Source of the DNA: Gemmata sp.
GTDB taxonomy: Bacteria > Planctomycetota > Planctomycetia > Gemmatales > Gemmataceae
Length of the DNA stretch: 64,000 nucleotides
Assembly: GCA_025055115.1 (NCBI GenBank)
Contig: JANWYJ010000043.1
Coordinates: 62,001-126,000 of the forward strand
Reading direction: 5' to 3'
Position numbers and translations under genes: made by a program. The first letter of the stretch is position 1; every line of letters starts with the position of its first letter. This document shows, one piece after another, positions 1 through 9,920 of this stretch. The notes under the pieces were generated by a model. The model worked only from the letters and a program-made list of their open reading frames with translations, was not told where the DNA came from and ran no database searches.

Positions 1-192
1 GCCCAGAACCTTGGCCCCGTGCCAACCATCTTTGTGGCTGAGTTCTCCATTGAGAGAGTAGATTGTGATTTCGTCCGCTTTTTCTAAAGCCTTGGCGATG
101 TCGTCGGGCAGTTTGTTGTCGGGTGTATCCTGGGCGGTTAAGGAGCCGAGGAGGAGAAAACTCAGAGTCAGGCCGCAGGAGCGAATCCACAT
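1..192 (-). CDS. Secreted protein of unknown function, N-terminal part only
   Basis: The reading frame is open from an ATG at 192 leftwards off the edge of the window, giving the first 64 residues. They begin MWIRSCGLTLSFLLLGSLTA, a basic start, a leucine-rich core and a small-residue cleavage region, so a Sec signal peptide is likely. The mature part seen is acidic and polar (QDTPDNKLPDDIAKALEKAD). I do not recognise the family from this fragment. It lies upstream of nothing else on its strand within the window, and the 234 bases to its right hold only a direct repeat and the end of the acpH-like gene. Confidence 0.6.
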   Translation of the reverse strand, partial: MWIRSCGLTLSFLLLGSLTAQDTPDNKLPDDIAKALEKADEITIYSLNGELSHKDGWHGAKVLG

Positions 193-341
193 CGTCGTTC
201 TCCGCAGAGGGGAATAGCCGGTGGCGTACTGTGATTGTCGCCACCTGTGGGCAGTATAAGAACCTGGGAGTTTTTGCACACGGCCAAGGTTTTCCTACGG
301 GGTGATGAGGCTGGGCCATGTGTGCGCCGCGGGCGAGGGGT

Positions 342-449
342 GTGGGGAGGATGGACTAGCGCAGTCTCTTTTCCGCGAGACAACCTCGGTGTGATCACCC
401 AGCACCAAGCAGGTGGGGAGGATGGACTAGCGCAGTCTCTTTTCCGCGA
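342..449. repeat. Spaced direct repeat pair (37 bp, period 71)
   Basis: Bases 342-378 and 413-449 are identical over 37 bp, with 34 unrelated bases between. The right copy contains the last codons and the TAG stop (427-429) of the acpH-like gene. The left copy lies outside the gene, so the gene end has been duplicated downstream. Confidence 0.9.
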
Positions 450-1023
450 CAAAGGCCATTAGTTCGGGGTAGAAGGCGTGGAAGTCGGCGGCTATGGCCG
501 CATCGTTCTGAATGAGAATTGGGATGGCATCGGTAAGAGGGATAGCTCGGTGGGGAAGGCGTTTGGCGATCACTTTGGACACGCGGGCTAACGTATCTTC
601 GATGCCTTCGCGGGTGGCATAGCGGTTGAGGCGATCTTGGTCGATGAACTTGCGGATGAAGTCGCGCGCGTCGTCGACCAGAAGCGGCAGGTGGTCTTCC
701 AGGACACGGTAGCTGCGGGCAGCAAACTCCGGCAGCGGAACGCGGCTATATCGGGACCATTCCCGCGCCAAGATGTGGTCGTAGTAAATGTCGATGACAA
801 TACCGCTAAACCAACCCATGACACGAGCAACACGGCTGATGCTGCGGAGGGTGATGGGGTGGCGATCGGTGAAGCCATCGATGAGGCGATGCAGCATCAC
901 ACCCCGGAGGATATCGGGCTGCAAATGGGGTAGATCGGGGTTGCGGATAAAATCGGCCGCGACGCCCCCGGCCATGTCGCCGGGGTCGCCATCGGCCAAA
1001 TGGAGGTGTGCCAGAAAGTTCAT
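427..1023 (-). CDS. acpH: Acyl-carrier-protein phosphodiesterase-like protein (AcpH family, DUF479)
   Basis: This 198-residue protein begins MNFLAHLHLA, the typical opening of the ACP phosphodiesterase family, and is close to the usual family length of about 190-200. Members remove the phosphopantetheine arm from acyl carrier protein and belong to the HD-like metal-dependent hydrolase fold. Visible likely metal ligands are His6/His8, the 'GGVAADF' segment near residue 19, 'MLHRLIDGFTDRHP' (residues 44-57) and a 'YYDHILA' motif near residue 80. The ATG at 1023 is the only sensible start because the family signature begins there. The last codons lie in a 37-bp direct repeat. The function of this family outside enterobacteria is inferred from homology only. 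Confidence 0.85.
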   Translation of the reverse strand: MNFLAHLHLADGDPGDMAGGVAADFIRNPDLPHLQPDILRGVMLHRLIDGFTDRHPITLRSISRVARVMGWFSGIVIDIYYDHILAREWSRYSRVPLPEFAARSYRVLEDHLPLLVDDARDFIRKFIDQDRLNRYATREGIEDTLARVSKVIAKRLPHRAIPLTDAIPILIQNDAAIAADFHAFYPELMAFVAEKRLR

Positions 1024-1111
1024 GCTCGGGTATTCCCGTGACCGGCTGTTGCTTTCAGTCTACGCAGTCCGGGACGCTCCGTCGCAAGACCTTTGCCGAT
1101 GCCGCCGCCGC

Positions 1112-1162
1112 GGGATTCGACTATCGGCGTGATCATTGGGGATTCGACTATCCGCGTGATCA
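1112..1162. repeat. Near-tandem direct repeat (24 bp, period 27)
   Basis: Bases 1112-1135 and 1139-1162 match at 23 of 24 positions. The right copy reaches the stop codon of the ThuA-like gene, so again the end of a gene is duplicated outward. Confidence 0.8.
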
Positions 1163-2074
1163 CTTCTTGGGGCGGCTGGGGGTCGCATCACCGGGGAGTT
1201 GACCGGTTGCCCACTTCAACCCCCCGAAGAGGTGTTGTTGGAAACGCTCATCGCGCCACACTTTCGGATCGTGTCCAAACGAGGTATAGAACACTTTCCC
1301 CTGACCTTCTTCGCGGCACCACGAAATCGCATAATCCCCATCTTTCCGCTCTTGCTTTTCATTGAGTTTCGTGTTGACCCATTCCCCGATGCTGAGGATG
1401 ATGTGCAACCGGTCCCGGGAGAACGGCTCGTCGCGAAAGATGTACATTTCGTCCTGATATTCCATACCATCGGTGAAACCGGCCGCGGCAGGATGCCGGG
1501 GGTCTTCCACCTTCACCTTGATCTTCTGCAACCCGGGGGGGTGAGTCTTGAAATACGCGCCGATCAGATCGCCGTAAATCGTTTGCCGGTAAAGAGTATC
1601 GGTGGCACAGTGTGTGCCGGCCAAAGCCCCACCGCTGCGCACCCACGCCCGCAGATCGTTCAATTCGTCGGGCGTGAGCGGATCGCCGGTGGTGAAGAAC
1701 AGCACGACATCGAAATTCTTCAATGTCTCCTTATTGATACGGCCACAATGCTCCTTCTCGACCGTCAGTTTCGTAGCCGCGCGGAACTTGTCGCGGTAGA
1801 CCTCCAGGGCACTTCGGCCCGATTTGTCACGGGCGTCCGGATCGCCCGTGAAACGCCAGCAGGTGACGTCGAAGCCGTGTTTCGGCCCAATTTCCTTCAA
1901 CACCTCCTCGGCGGTGGCCACCGAGGCGTGCACAAAGCCGCCACTGTGTGTGACCAACAACAGCCGCTTATTGTTTGTTGGGGCCGGGTTGGGCTTCGGT
2001 TGCTGGGCGACGAGGCACGAGAGACTGCCAAACGCGGCCGCAGCGACGGCAATCGACAACAGCAGGGGCTTCAT
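1160..2074 (-). CDS. Secreted ThuA-like domain protein
   Basis: The protein is about 304 residues from the ATG at 2074. This start gives a clean signal peptide (MKPLLLSIAVAAAAFGSLSC) and has a GGAGAG ribosome-binding site 8 bases upstream. The longer frame to 2137 adds 21 residues without a signal. The mature part opens 'KRLLLVTHSGGFVH', then 'DVVLFFTTGDPLT', 'WVRSGGALAGTHCATDT' and 'DEMYIF', which are hallmarks of the ThuA-like, glutamine-amidotransferase-fold domain. This family is abundant as exported proteins in planctomycetes. A link to sugar use is known for ThuA of rhizobia, but the role here is not shown. A cysteine at residue 20 may be a lipobox, though the cleavage context is loose. 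Confidence 0.85.
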   Translation of the reverse strand: MKPLLLSIAVAAAAFGSLSCLVAQQPKPNPAPTNNKRLLLVTHSGGFVHASVATAEEVLKEIGPKHGFDVTCWRFTGDPDARDKSGRSALEVYRDKFRAATKLTVEKEHCGRINKETLKNFDVVLFFTTGDPLTPDELNDLRAWVRSGGALAGTHCATDTLYRQTIYGDLIGAYFKTHPPGLQKIKVKVEDPRHPAAAGFTDGMEYQDEMYIFRDEPFSRDRLHIILSIGEWVNTKLNEKQERKDGDYAISWCREEGQGKVFYTSFGHDPKVWRDERFQQHLFGGLKWATGQLPGDATPSRPKK

Positions 2075-2147
2075 GATGAGGCTCTCCAACAGGAGGGTAG
2101 GAAGACGCAAGGGGGTGGGCAAATCGATTGTAAACATCCCCCCGGGT

Positions 2148-2245
2148 GCTGAGTAGAGGGGACATCACCATGGCCACCACACGGACTCAATTCCCTGTCG
2201 AATCTTTGGAACCAACAGGGGGCTGAGTAGCGGAGACATCACCAT
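2148..2245. repeat. Spaced direct repeat pair (24-bp core, period 74)
   Basis: Bases 2148-2171 and 2222-2245 match at 22 of 24 positions. Weaker similarity extends a few bases on each side. It lies upstream of the ThuA-like gene and downstream of the SpoIIE-type phosphatase gene. Confidence 0.75.
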
Positions 2246-2283
2246 TACTACCCCACCGCGACCTTGCAACCGGTGAGGTCATG

Positions 2284-3597
2284 CTAGCGAGACGCAGAAT
2301 CCACACGTTTGACGACGACCAAAGTTCGATCATCGACGGGTGTGGTACCAGCCGTAAACAGTGACAAGGAAGCGAGAATGGCCTTCAGCAACGCCTCGGC
2401 GGTGGGGTAGCAAGTCGTGAGTTCTTCATCGATGGGGGCGGAGCCAAAAACCTCTCCTTCGGTGTTCACCGCCTCAATGACACCATCGGTAAAGAAAACG
2501 ACTTGATCGCCGGGCAGCAGTGGCACGGTCTGTTCGATGTAGGTTTCGTCGAGTTTGATTCCCAACGGCAGTTTTTGGGCACGGTTGAGGGCGATTTTGA
2601 AGCCGTCGGCAGCGCGCAACAAGCGTGGCGGGTTATGACCGGCACTGGCGTAACTGAGGGTGCCGTGGCCTGGGTCGAAAACCGCGTAGAATGCTGTGAC
2701 GAAGCTACCCGTGGGTCGGGTGTAACGGCGCGTGAGGTGAGCATTGAGGTAAGTGAGAAATTCCGCCGGCCGTTGCGGCGGTTCTGCGCGCGTGTGGGCG
2801 ATGGTGTGAACTACCGCCATCAGAACGGCCGCAGGTGCCCCGTGCCCGCTGGCATCGGCAATCAAGACTCCCAAACGATCGTTGGATAGCGGGAAGAAGT
2901 CGTAGTAATCGCCGCCGGCACGTTTGGCGGTTTGGTAATACACGGCGACATCCAAACCCGGCACACGGGGTTGGCTTGCCGGCAGCAACGACCGCTGAAT
3001 CTCCGCAATCGAACGAAGCTCGTAATCCAGCCCATCGAACGCTTCTTTGACGGCTTGAGCCAAGACTACGGTTTGCGTGGCCCGGGCAAACAAGTTACTC
3101 AGCAGCACTAAGTCTGCCACCCGCTCCCGAGGGAAGTTGTCGGTGTCGTCGCGGGTGACGACGACCATCGTTTGGGCTGTTCCGGATTCGTAGTGGGGAA
3201 TGGCTACGAGAGTGCGTTGCCCCGCGAGGTAGTGGATGGCTGGGTCGTCAACTGCCAAATGCAGGTTGTCGATAATACGGGGTTGGTCGTTGTAGAGTAA
3301 TTCCGCCAATAATCCGCCGCTGTGAACGGGCAGACGGTGAGCCTCTTTCCAGGGGTTGATCGGCTCTTTCCACAAGCTGAACCGAGCCACTCGATAGTCG
3401 GGGTAGCGCAGTCCGCGACGCGAAATGGTCAGATGACGGCTAACAGGGAACAGCTGCGTGATCCGCCGGGTAAAAACGGTGTACATTTCCTGCGGGTCTT
3501 GGGCGCGGCTGAGTTCGCGCATCACCTCCACACTGACGGTCAAGCGGGTCCGCCAGTTGCGCGGTTCGGTGTCGAAGAAGTCGGGCGCTTCGGTCAT
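2284..3597 (-). CDS. PP2C-type phosphatase of the SpoIIE/RsbU class with an N-terminal GAF-like domain
   Basis: The 437-residue protein has an N-terminal region (about 20-180) with the length and pattern of a GAF sensor domain, a short coiled linker (180-205), and a C-terminal SpoIIE phosphatase domain (about 205-433). The metal-binding motifs are intact: GGDYYDFF at 228-235, DASGHGAPAAVLMA at 248-261, YASAGHNPP at 316-324, FFTDGVIEA at 368-376 and DDRTLVVVK at 422-430. Enzymes of this class dephosphorylate serine on anti-sigma-factor antagonists in partner-switching cascades. No antagonist or anti-sigma gene lies nearby, so the partner is unknown. No transmembrane segment is seen, so it is probably cytoplasmic. 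Confidence 0.9.
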   Translation of the reverse strand: MTEAPDFFDTEPRNWRTRLTVSVEVMRELSRAQDPQEMYTVFTRRITQLFPVSRHLTISRRGLRYPDYRVARFSLWKEPINPWKEAHRLPVHSGGLLAELLYNDQPRIIDNLHLAVDDPAIHYLAGQRTLVAIPHYESGTAQTMVVVTRDDTDNFPRERVADLVLLSNLFARATQTVVLAQAVKEAFDGLDYELRSIAEIQRSLLPASQPRVPGLDVAVYYQTAKRAGGDYYDFFPLSNDRLGVLIADASGHGAPAAVLMAVVHTIAHTRAEPPQRPAEFLTYLNAHLTRRYTRPTGSFVTAFYAVFDPGHGTLSYASAGHNPPRLLRAADGFKIALNRAQKLPLGIKLDETYIEQTVPLLPGDQVVFFTDGVIEAVNTEGEVFGSAPIDEELTTCYPTAEALLKAILASLSLFTAGTTPVDDRTLVVVKRVDSASR

Positions 3598-3921
3598 AGG
3601 GCCGCCTCCGCGGCACGGACTTGAATCAATCCTTGGGCGAATCGACCCGACAGGATATCGCTAGTAGACCGTTCCTACCACCAAAACGCAAGAACCACCA
3701 TGAAGTTAATGCGATTTTCATCAAATCATCCGTCGTGCTAGCCAGCTTCCGTGTACCACGGAGCACCCCGTTGTGATCAGTCCTGGTTCGTCGTGTCGAC
3801 CTCTGTGAAGACACCCCTCGGACAAGCCCTACCGATGGTTCTTTCCGAGGGGGATTTGACATAAATACTGATTTTGAAATACTTTGTGTCGCTTCGTCCG
3901 ATCGGTCGGAACGGCGATGCC

Positions 3922-3950
3922 TTGCAGATCGGTCTATTCAACTGTATAAC
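3922..3950 (+). promoter_or_regulatory. Candidate sigma-70-type promoter for hisDCB
   Basis: In the 455-base spacer between the phosphatase gene and hisD (3598-4052) there is TTGCAG at 3922-3927, 17 bases, then TATAAC at 3945-3950, about 100 bases before hisD. A second candidate is TTGACA at 3856-3861 followed after 17 bases by ATACTT. The surrounding DNA (3850-3960) is clearly more AT-rich than the genes. I see no gene, attenuator or leader peptide rich in histidine in this spacer. Confidence 0.4.
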
Positions 3951-4052
3951 AAAATAGAGTGTGACGAGCGGTGGCTTCCAACTGCCGTTCGATGGGCAGT
4001 CCCATTGCGGACAGGTGACAACGCGGGGTTGAGTTACCCACGAGGCCGAGCA

Positions 4053-5477
4053 ATGCCATCTTTGAAGCTGCGGCGGATCGATCTGACAACCTCGAATGCT
4101 GCAGCCCAAATTATCAAACTTCGCGATCAGTTCCGTACCGATGCGGAAGTTGTATCGGCAGCTAGCAAAAAGAAAACCCAAGCCGTTTTTGGGGAACCGT
4201 TGCCCCCCGGGCGTGCCGTGGAGCGGATTTGCTCCGAGGTCCGCGACAAAGGGTTATCCGCGGTTCTCAACTACACTGAACTTTTTGATGGTGTGAAGCT
4301 CAAGCCCGATCAGATTCGGGTTTCGGCCCAAGAAATGGCCGCAGCGCATGCGGCCGTCGAACCGCAATTTCTGGAAGTTATTCGCCAGGTTCGCGACAAC
4401 ATCGTGCTTTTCCAATCCGGCTTGCTCCACAGCGATGTGGAAATGCGCAAGCCCCTCAAGCACGATCTGCAGGTTCGTTACCGGCCGCTCAAACGGGTCG
4501 GGGTCTATTGCCCCGGCGGTGCGGCGGCCTATCCTTCGACCTTGCTGATGACGGTTTGCCCGGCCCAAGTTGCTGGTGTGCAAGAAGTTGTGGTTTGTAT
4601 GCCCCCCAATGACCGCGGGGCCTACAATCGTGAAATGCTCGCGACCTGCCACGAACTAGGGATCAGCGAAGTCTACCGCTTCGGGGGTGCCCAAGCTATT
4701 GCTGCGATGGCTTATGGTGTTGAGGGTCTCAAACCCGTGGATATGATCGTGGGTCCGGGGAATCAGTATGTCGCCCTCGCCAAGAAATATGTCTTTGGCC
4801 AGGTGGCGATTGACTGCCTGGCCGGACCCAGTGAAATTGTCGTGTTGGCCGATGATTCTGCCCATCCCGACTATGTTGCTCTGGATCTCATCGCCCAAGC
4901 CGAGCATTCCCCCGGGGTTGCTATTCTCGTCACATGGTACGAACCACTGATCGATGAAGTACACAATGCCCTGCAGAAACGGCTGGCCAAACTCACCCGC
5001 GCCGATCTAGCGCGGGATAGCCTCGAACGCTACGGGGCATTAGTTCTGGCACCCAATAAGGCCGCCGCGGCCGATTGCGTCAACACCCTTGCCCCGGAAC
5101 ACCTTCACATCCAAACCCGCGACCCCGACGCGACCCTGGAAGATATTGACAGTGCCGGTGCGGTCTTTCTAGGGCCGTTCACCCCCGTGGCGATCGGTGA
5201 TTACCTGGCCGGCCCCAGCCACGTTTTGCCGACCGGCGGCACGGCACGCTTCGCCAGTGGCCTCAACGCCAACGATTTCCGCAAGCGCACCAGTATCATC
5301 CGTTTCACCCGCAAAGGACTTCAAGAAATTGCCGACGATGTGATTTACATCTCGAATAAAGAAGGGTTGACCGGTCATGCCGCCAGTGTGGAGCTGCGAG
5401 CTAACGACAATGGCCCCGCCGCTCGGCCCAAGCCCAAGCCGGACAAGCTCGCCTCGTCGCTACCCGCGAAGAAGTGA
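4053..5477 (+). CDS. hisD: Histidinol dehydrogenase
   Basis: HisD oxidises L-histidinol to L-histidine in two NAD-dependent steps, the last reactions of histidine synthesis. The 474-residue protein carries GPGNQYVALAKKYVFG, the DCLAGPSEIVVLAD block, the catalytic 'QAEHSPG' Glu-His pair, 'APEHLHIQ', and a C-terminal block ending in 'GLNANDFRKRTS'. Zinc-binding Glu, His and Asp positions are in these blocks. I chose the ATG at 4053 (GAGG 8 bases upstream, family-like start) over the ATG at 4005. The last 30 residues are a lysine- and proline-rich tail not typical of the family. hisC begins nine bases after the stop. Confidence 0.95.
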   Translation: MPSLKLRRIDLTTSNAAAQIIKLRDQFRTDAEVVSAASKKKTQAVFGEPLPPGRAVERICSEVRDKGLSAVLNYTELFDGVKLKPDQIRVSAQEMAAAHAAVEPQFLEVIRQVRDNIVLFQSGLLHSDVEMRKPLKHDLQVRYRPLKRVGVYCPGGAAAYPSTLLMTVCPAQVAGVQEVVVCMPPNDRGAYNREMLATCHELGISEVYRFGGAQAIAAMAYGVEGLKPVDMIVGPGNQYVALAKKYVFGQVAIDCLAGPSEIVVLADDSAHPDYVALDLIAQAEHSPGVAILVTWYEPLIDEVHNALQKRLAKLTRADLARDSLERYGALVLAPNKAAAADCVNTLAPEHLHIQTRDPDATLEDIDSAGAVFLGPFTPVAIGDYLAGPSHVLPTGGTARFASGLNANDFRKRTSIIRFTRKGLQEIADDVIYISNKEGLTGHAASVELRANDNGPAARPKPKPDKLASSLPAKK

Positions 5478-5486
5478 CGGTGTGCC

Positions 5487-6553
<1,067 letters not shown>

Positions 6554-6554
<1 letters not shown>

Positions 6555-7141
6555 TGCCCCGCACCGCGCAGATTGAACGCCAGACGACCGAGACCGCCAT
6601 TGAGCTGAGCTTGAACCTCGATGGAACTGGCACGGCGGCCGTGGCCACGGGTGTTGGTTTCTTCGACCACATGCTGACCCACATCGCCAAACACGCCCTG
6701 TTCGACTTGAGCGTCCGCTGCCGCGGTGATACCCATATCGACGCCCATCACACCGTCGAAGATGTTGGCATTTGCTTTGGTCAAGCCTTGGTGCACGCGC
6801 TGGGTGAGAAACGGGGTATTCGCCGGTTTGGTGATTGTACTTTGCCGATGGAGGATACGCTGGTCACTGCGGCGGTCGATCTGAGCGGCCGGCCGTATTT
6901 GTTGTGGCGCGCCGAGGTTCCCCTCGAGCTTCTGGGGAGCTTTTCCTCACAATTGGGGGAAGAATTCTGGCGTGCGGCCAGCTCGGCGGGCCTGTTCAAC
7001 TTACATGTGGTGTTGCATCATGGGCGCAACACCCATCATATCCTTGAAGCGATTTTCAAGGCCACCGCCCGAGCGTTGCGTGCAGCAAGCGAACTCGATC
7101 CGCGCAGCGGTGGCATTCCCTCCACCAAAGGCGTTCTCTAA
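6554..7141 (+). CDS. hisB: Imidazoleglycerol-phosphate dehydratase
   Basis: HisB dehydrates imidazole glycerol phosphate to imidazole acetol phosphate, the step before HisC. At 195 residues it is the single-function form, without the histidinol-phosphatase domain seen in enterobacteria. The metal-binding motifs are 'FFDHMLTHIAKHA' (near 36), 'DTHIDAHHTVEDVG' (near 61) and 'LHVVLHHGRNTHHI' (near 150), and the end has 'STKGVL', as is normal for the family. It is the last gene of the hisDCB operon. The phosphatase that makes histidinol must be encoded elsewhere. Confidence 0.95.
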
Positions 7142-7167
7142 GCATTTCCTCGTTGGTTGGGCGGATG

Positions 7168-7198
7168 AGGCTTGCTTGACACAGCTTCGTGCAAGCCT
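7168..7198. promoter_or_regulatory. Inverted repeat overlapping a TTGACA box, upstream of the GrpE-like/Hsp70-like operon
   Basis: AGGCTTGC at 7168-7175 is perfectly inverted as GCAAGCCT at 7191-7198. A consensus TTGACA (7176-7181) sits in the loop, and an AT-rich stretch with TATCCT follows at 7203-7208. This could be the terminator of the his operon, but it lacks a T-run. An operator over the promoter of the next operon fits as well. The next ATG is at 7308. Confidence 0.4.
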
Positions 7199-7307
7199 TG
7201 ATATCCTATCCTGCCGACTGTGCCGGTGGGGCGGCCGTGGCCCCCGACACCTGGCACAGAAAACCTATTTTTCTTTCTATAACTAACAGTAGCCTGATGA
7301 TGAGGGC

Positions 7308-8300
7308 ATGGACGTGGCCAAAACAACAAAATCCCCCAAAGTTGTTTCCATTGACGAACTTATCACTGACGCCTTGATAAAAGCTGCCCATTCTGTTCAC
7401 CCGGTCAAACTCATGGGGAAAGAGGGGGGACTTTTTGCATCGGCCAGCGGCGCCAATAAGGCCGCGATCGCCGCATGTTTTGATCCGGAAACACCTTTGC
7501 TGCAGAGTGTGGGCAAGCAAGATCGTCAGGAGTTGGTAGTTCTCGCTCCTGCCGGCTTGGAGCGGGTGTTGCCCCATTTACCGCCCGAGAAGGTGGGAGC
7601 GGTTGCGAAAGCGGTCATTGTTGCGGCTCCACTCTCAGTGCGTGCCAAGCTTATCCAGAAAGTGATTTCTCAGGTTCCGGCCGCTGCTGGCGAACTGAAT
7701 GCCATTCTCGAAGAAACGATTGCCGCCGAAGCGGCCGAGGCCGAAGCCCGTATCCGGACCGCGCAGCAGCGGCGCGCCGAAGAGCACGACACACAACAAG
7801 CCTTGCAACGAGCCTTGGAATTGATCCGCCAACGGCAGCAAGCCCGACTCAAAGCTCTCCAGCGCGAATGGGAAGCCGAAGGTCAAGACCCCGAGGAGTT
7901 GCTGCGATTACTGCCAAAACCGCATCGTACTACCCCTGACGATGGCCAAAAACCACGAAAGCGGAGGGAAGATTCCTCGAAGGACACGGCTCCACCGCTC
8001 AAAACGCAGGAGGAAATCGATTTCCGCCGCCAGGAATGTGATCGCCTCGCTGCGGCCTGGCGTGAGGCCTGGGACGATGGCAAGCACGAAGCCCAAGACT
8101 ATCTCGAAAGCGCGATGTGGAACATCCTGGGTTTTCGCATGATTGGAGAGGTTGGAGCCATTGTGGATTTTGACGCACGCTACCATGAATGCGATCAGCC
8201 CCTGATGAGTGGGAAAGTGCGCGTCATCCGTCCCGGATGGTTACTCAAGGAGCCGAAGGGGGATTACGTCGCCCTCAAAGCCGTCGTTACCACACTCTGA
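7308..8300 (+). CDS. Coiled-coil protein with a GrpE-like C-terminal tail
   Basis: The 330-residue protein has no signal peptide or membrane segment. Residues 1-130 are a soluble region I do not recognise. Residues 135-200 are a long charged, alanine-, glutamate- and glutamine-rich coiled coil, residues 205-232 a low-complexity linker, and residues 235-330 a compact domain. The last 50 residues (VGAIVDFDARYHE, then VIRPGWLLKE) resemble the beta domain of the nucleotide exchange factor GrpE, whose consensus has 'FDPxxHEA' and 'GYxLxxRVxRPA'. The next gene, eight bases on, is an Hsp70-fold ATPase. I therefore infer a specialised exchange or adaptor factor for that ATPase. The GrpE assignment rests on pattern and context only. 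Confidence 0.6.
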   Translation: MDVAKTTKSPKVVSIDELITDALIKAAHSVHPVKLMGKEGGLFASASGANKAAIAACFDPETPLLQSVGKQDRQELVVLAPAGLERVLPHLPPEKVGAVAKAVIVAAPLSVRAKLIQKVISQVPAAAGELNAILEETIAAEAAEAEARIRTAQQRRAEEHDTQQALQRALELIRQRQQARLKALQREWEAEGQDPEELLRLLPKPHRTTPDDGQKPRKRREDSSKDTAPPLKTQEEIDFRRQECDRLAAAWREAWDDGKHEAQDYLESAMWNILGFRMIGEVGAIVDFDARYHECDQPLMSGKVRVIRPGWLLKEPKGDYVALKAVVTTL

Positions 8301-8308
8301 GGTCGGTC

Positions 8309-9745
8309 GTGCTGGATTACATCTTTTGTATTGACTTCGGCAGTGCGTATACCAAAGTGGCCCTGCGGCCCGCGCCCCAAGACAAGACAGTGCTACTGCG
8401 ATGCGACGACACCGCGGCGGAATTCTGGGTACCCACGATCGTCGCGGCCGACTATAGCGCGGGCAGCCATCCCCAGATGAAGTTTGGTTATGAAGCGGCG
8501 GGTATCAAGCCGGGTGGTTCGATTCACGTCTTCACTGACTTCAAGCGTCATCTCTTTTCGACAGCTCCCACCGCGGATGCTGAACGTTCCCCGATGGAGT
8601 TGTTGCTGCGTTCTCCCGAACTGGCGGAACTGGCGGCCAAATTTGGTGTTGCGTCGACGGAGCTGGCCGCCCTTCGCCATCTGGTGGCAGCGGCTCGGGA
8701 CCTGAACGGTCGGCGCGTGGGAGCCGGTACTTCTTCCCTGGCGCGCACGATTCATAACGCTCAGGCTGCGACTCACCACTACCTCACATGGCTGCGGCAA
8801 CGTGTCCTCACCGCGTGCCAACAATTACCGAACCGCCCGCCACGATGCGAGGACATCCCGCTGCGCTTGGCAGTGCCAGCCGTCGCCCCCGCCACCAAGT
8901 TGGCGCAACATGTGGGTTGCCAACGCTTGCGCGAGGCACTGGTGAATACCGGTTGGAAACTCGATGAACGCCCCTTTGTCCCCGAGCCGGAATCCAACGC
9001 GATCGGTATCCTCACCCGTGGCCTCAATGCTCTCCGACCCAACAATCGTCTCATTGACTACGGCAAAATGCTCGACTCCGGACCGCTGCTGACGGTGCTC
9101 AAAGGTGACCGCTATCATCCAACCTACCGGGCCTTGGTGATCGACATCGGCGCCTACACCACCGATTTCGCGGCTCTGTCAGTCGATACCGGAGGTCAAG
9201 TCCCTGACCTCGACGAAGGCATCCACTTCACCATCGAACAACACTCACTGGCCTATGGCGTGACCAATCTGGATGAGGCGATTCGCAATAACCTGCCCCG
9301 CGAGCAGCAAACCGCGTTGGCCGCCCTCTCACGCAAGGACTTCGAGGCATTTCAAATCAATGCCTATACGGAAGGGATTGGCTACCGCCTGGCACGCGGG
9401 CGAATTCTTGGTGGCCCAGCCGACCAACCGATGATCCAAACGTGTCTGCGCGACTTTGCCCAGCGGCTGGTGGAGGAAACGCGTTGCTTTTGTCAGCGCT
9501 TAGGCCCGCCCGCCGCGATGCAGGAGTTCATCCTCACCGGCGGCGGCGCGAATATCCCTCTGGTGGCAGAGACTCTCATTGACGCTATCACCACCCTCCT
9601 GCAGCCCCGAAGAATTCACGCGAGCCATCTGCCGCCCGCGATCCTGAAAAAACCGTTGCCGCAAAAACTCGATGGCTCTTGGACGCGGGCCGCCAGTGCC
9701 CTGGGGGGCGCCAGTATCTACTACGAACCGGCCGTTCATCTCTAA
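8309..9745 (+). CDS. Hsp70/actin-fold ATPase, divergent DnaK-like protein
   Basis: I place the start at GTG 8309. A TGAGG ribosome-binding site at 8298-8302 overlaps the stop of the previous gene, and the protein then opens directly into the ATPase fold. The longer frame from 8189 would overlap the upstream gene by 112 bases. The 478-residue product has the phosphate-1 loop FCIDFGSAYTKVA (residues 6-18), the phosphate-2 loop VIDIGAYTTDFA (277-288) and the adenosine loop LTGGGANIPLVAETL (409-423). The region after the ATPase core is only about 50 residues, too short for a normal DnaK substrate-binding domain. It is thus an Hsp70-like ATPase of a non-DnaK kind, probably working with the GrpE-like protein encoded just upstream. 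Confidence 0.75.
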   Translation: MLDYIFCIDFGSAYTKVALRPAPQDKTVLLRCDDTAAEFWVPTIVAADYSAGSHPQMKFGYEAAGIKPGGSIHVFTDFKRHLFSTAPTADAERSPMELLLRSPELAELAAKFGVASTELAALRHLVAAARDLNGRRVGAGTSSLARTIHNAQAATHHYLTWLRQRVLTACQQLPNRPPRCEDIPLRLAVPAVAPATKLAQHVGCQRLREALVNTGWKLDERPFVPEPESNAIGILTRGLNALRPNNRLIDYGKMLDSGPLLTVLKGDRYHPTYRALVIDIGAYTTDFAALSVDTGGQVPDLDEGIHFTIEQHSLAYGVTNLDEAIRNNLPREQQTALAALSRKDFEAFQINAYTEGIGYRLARGRILGGPADQPMIQTCLRDFAQRLVEETRCFCQRLGPPAAMQEFILTGGGANIPLVAETLIDAITTLLQPRRIHASHLPPAILKKPLPQKLDGSWTRAASALGGASIYYEPAVHL

Positions 9746-9920
9746 CATTCATCGATGGCCACAGGGGGGCCATTTCAAGTCCCGCGCAATTCCGTTCATT
9801 CTCAGGGATGGCCTCAGGACGTGGTATTGCATGGGGGAAGCAATTGCCTTCTCGCCTCATAGGGTTTACAAACACATCTGAGTGATGTGATGTTTTCGGA
9901 AGGCCACCACCGGATAGCCC

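Noticed and set aside
1199-2152. Long plus-strand open frame opposite the ThuA-like gene
   Set aside because: It is the antisense of a clearly conserved gene and has no recognisable content.
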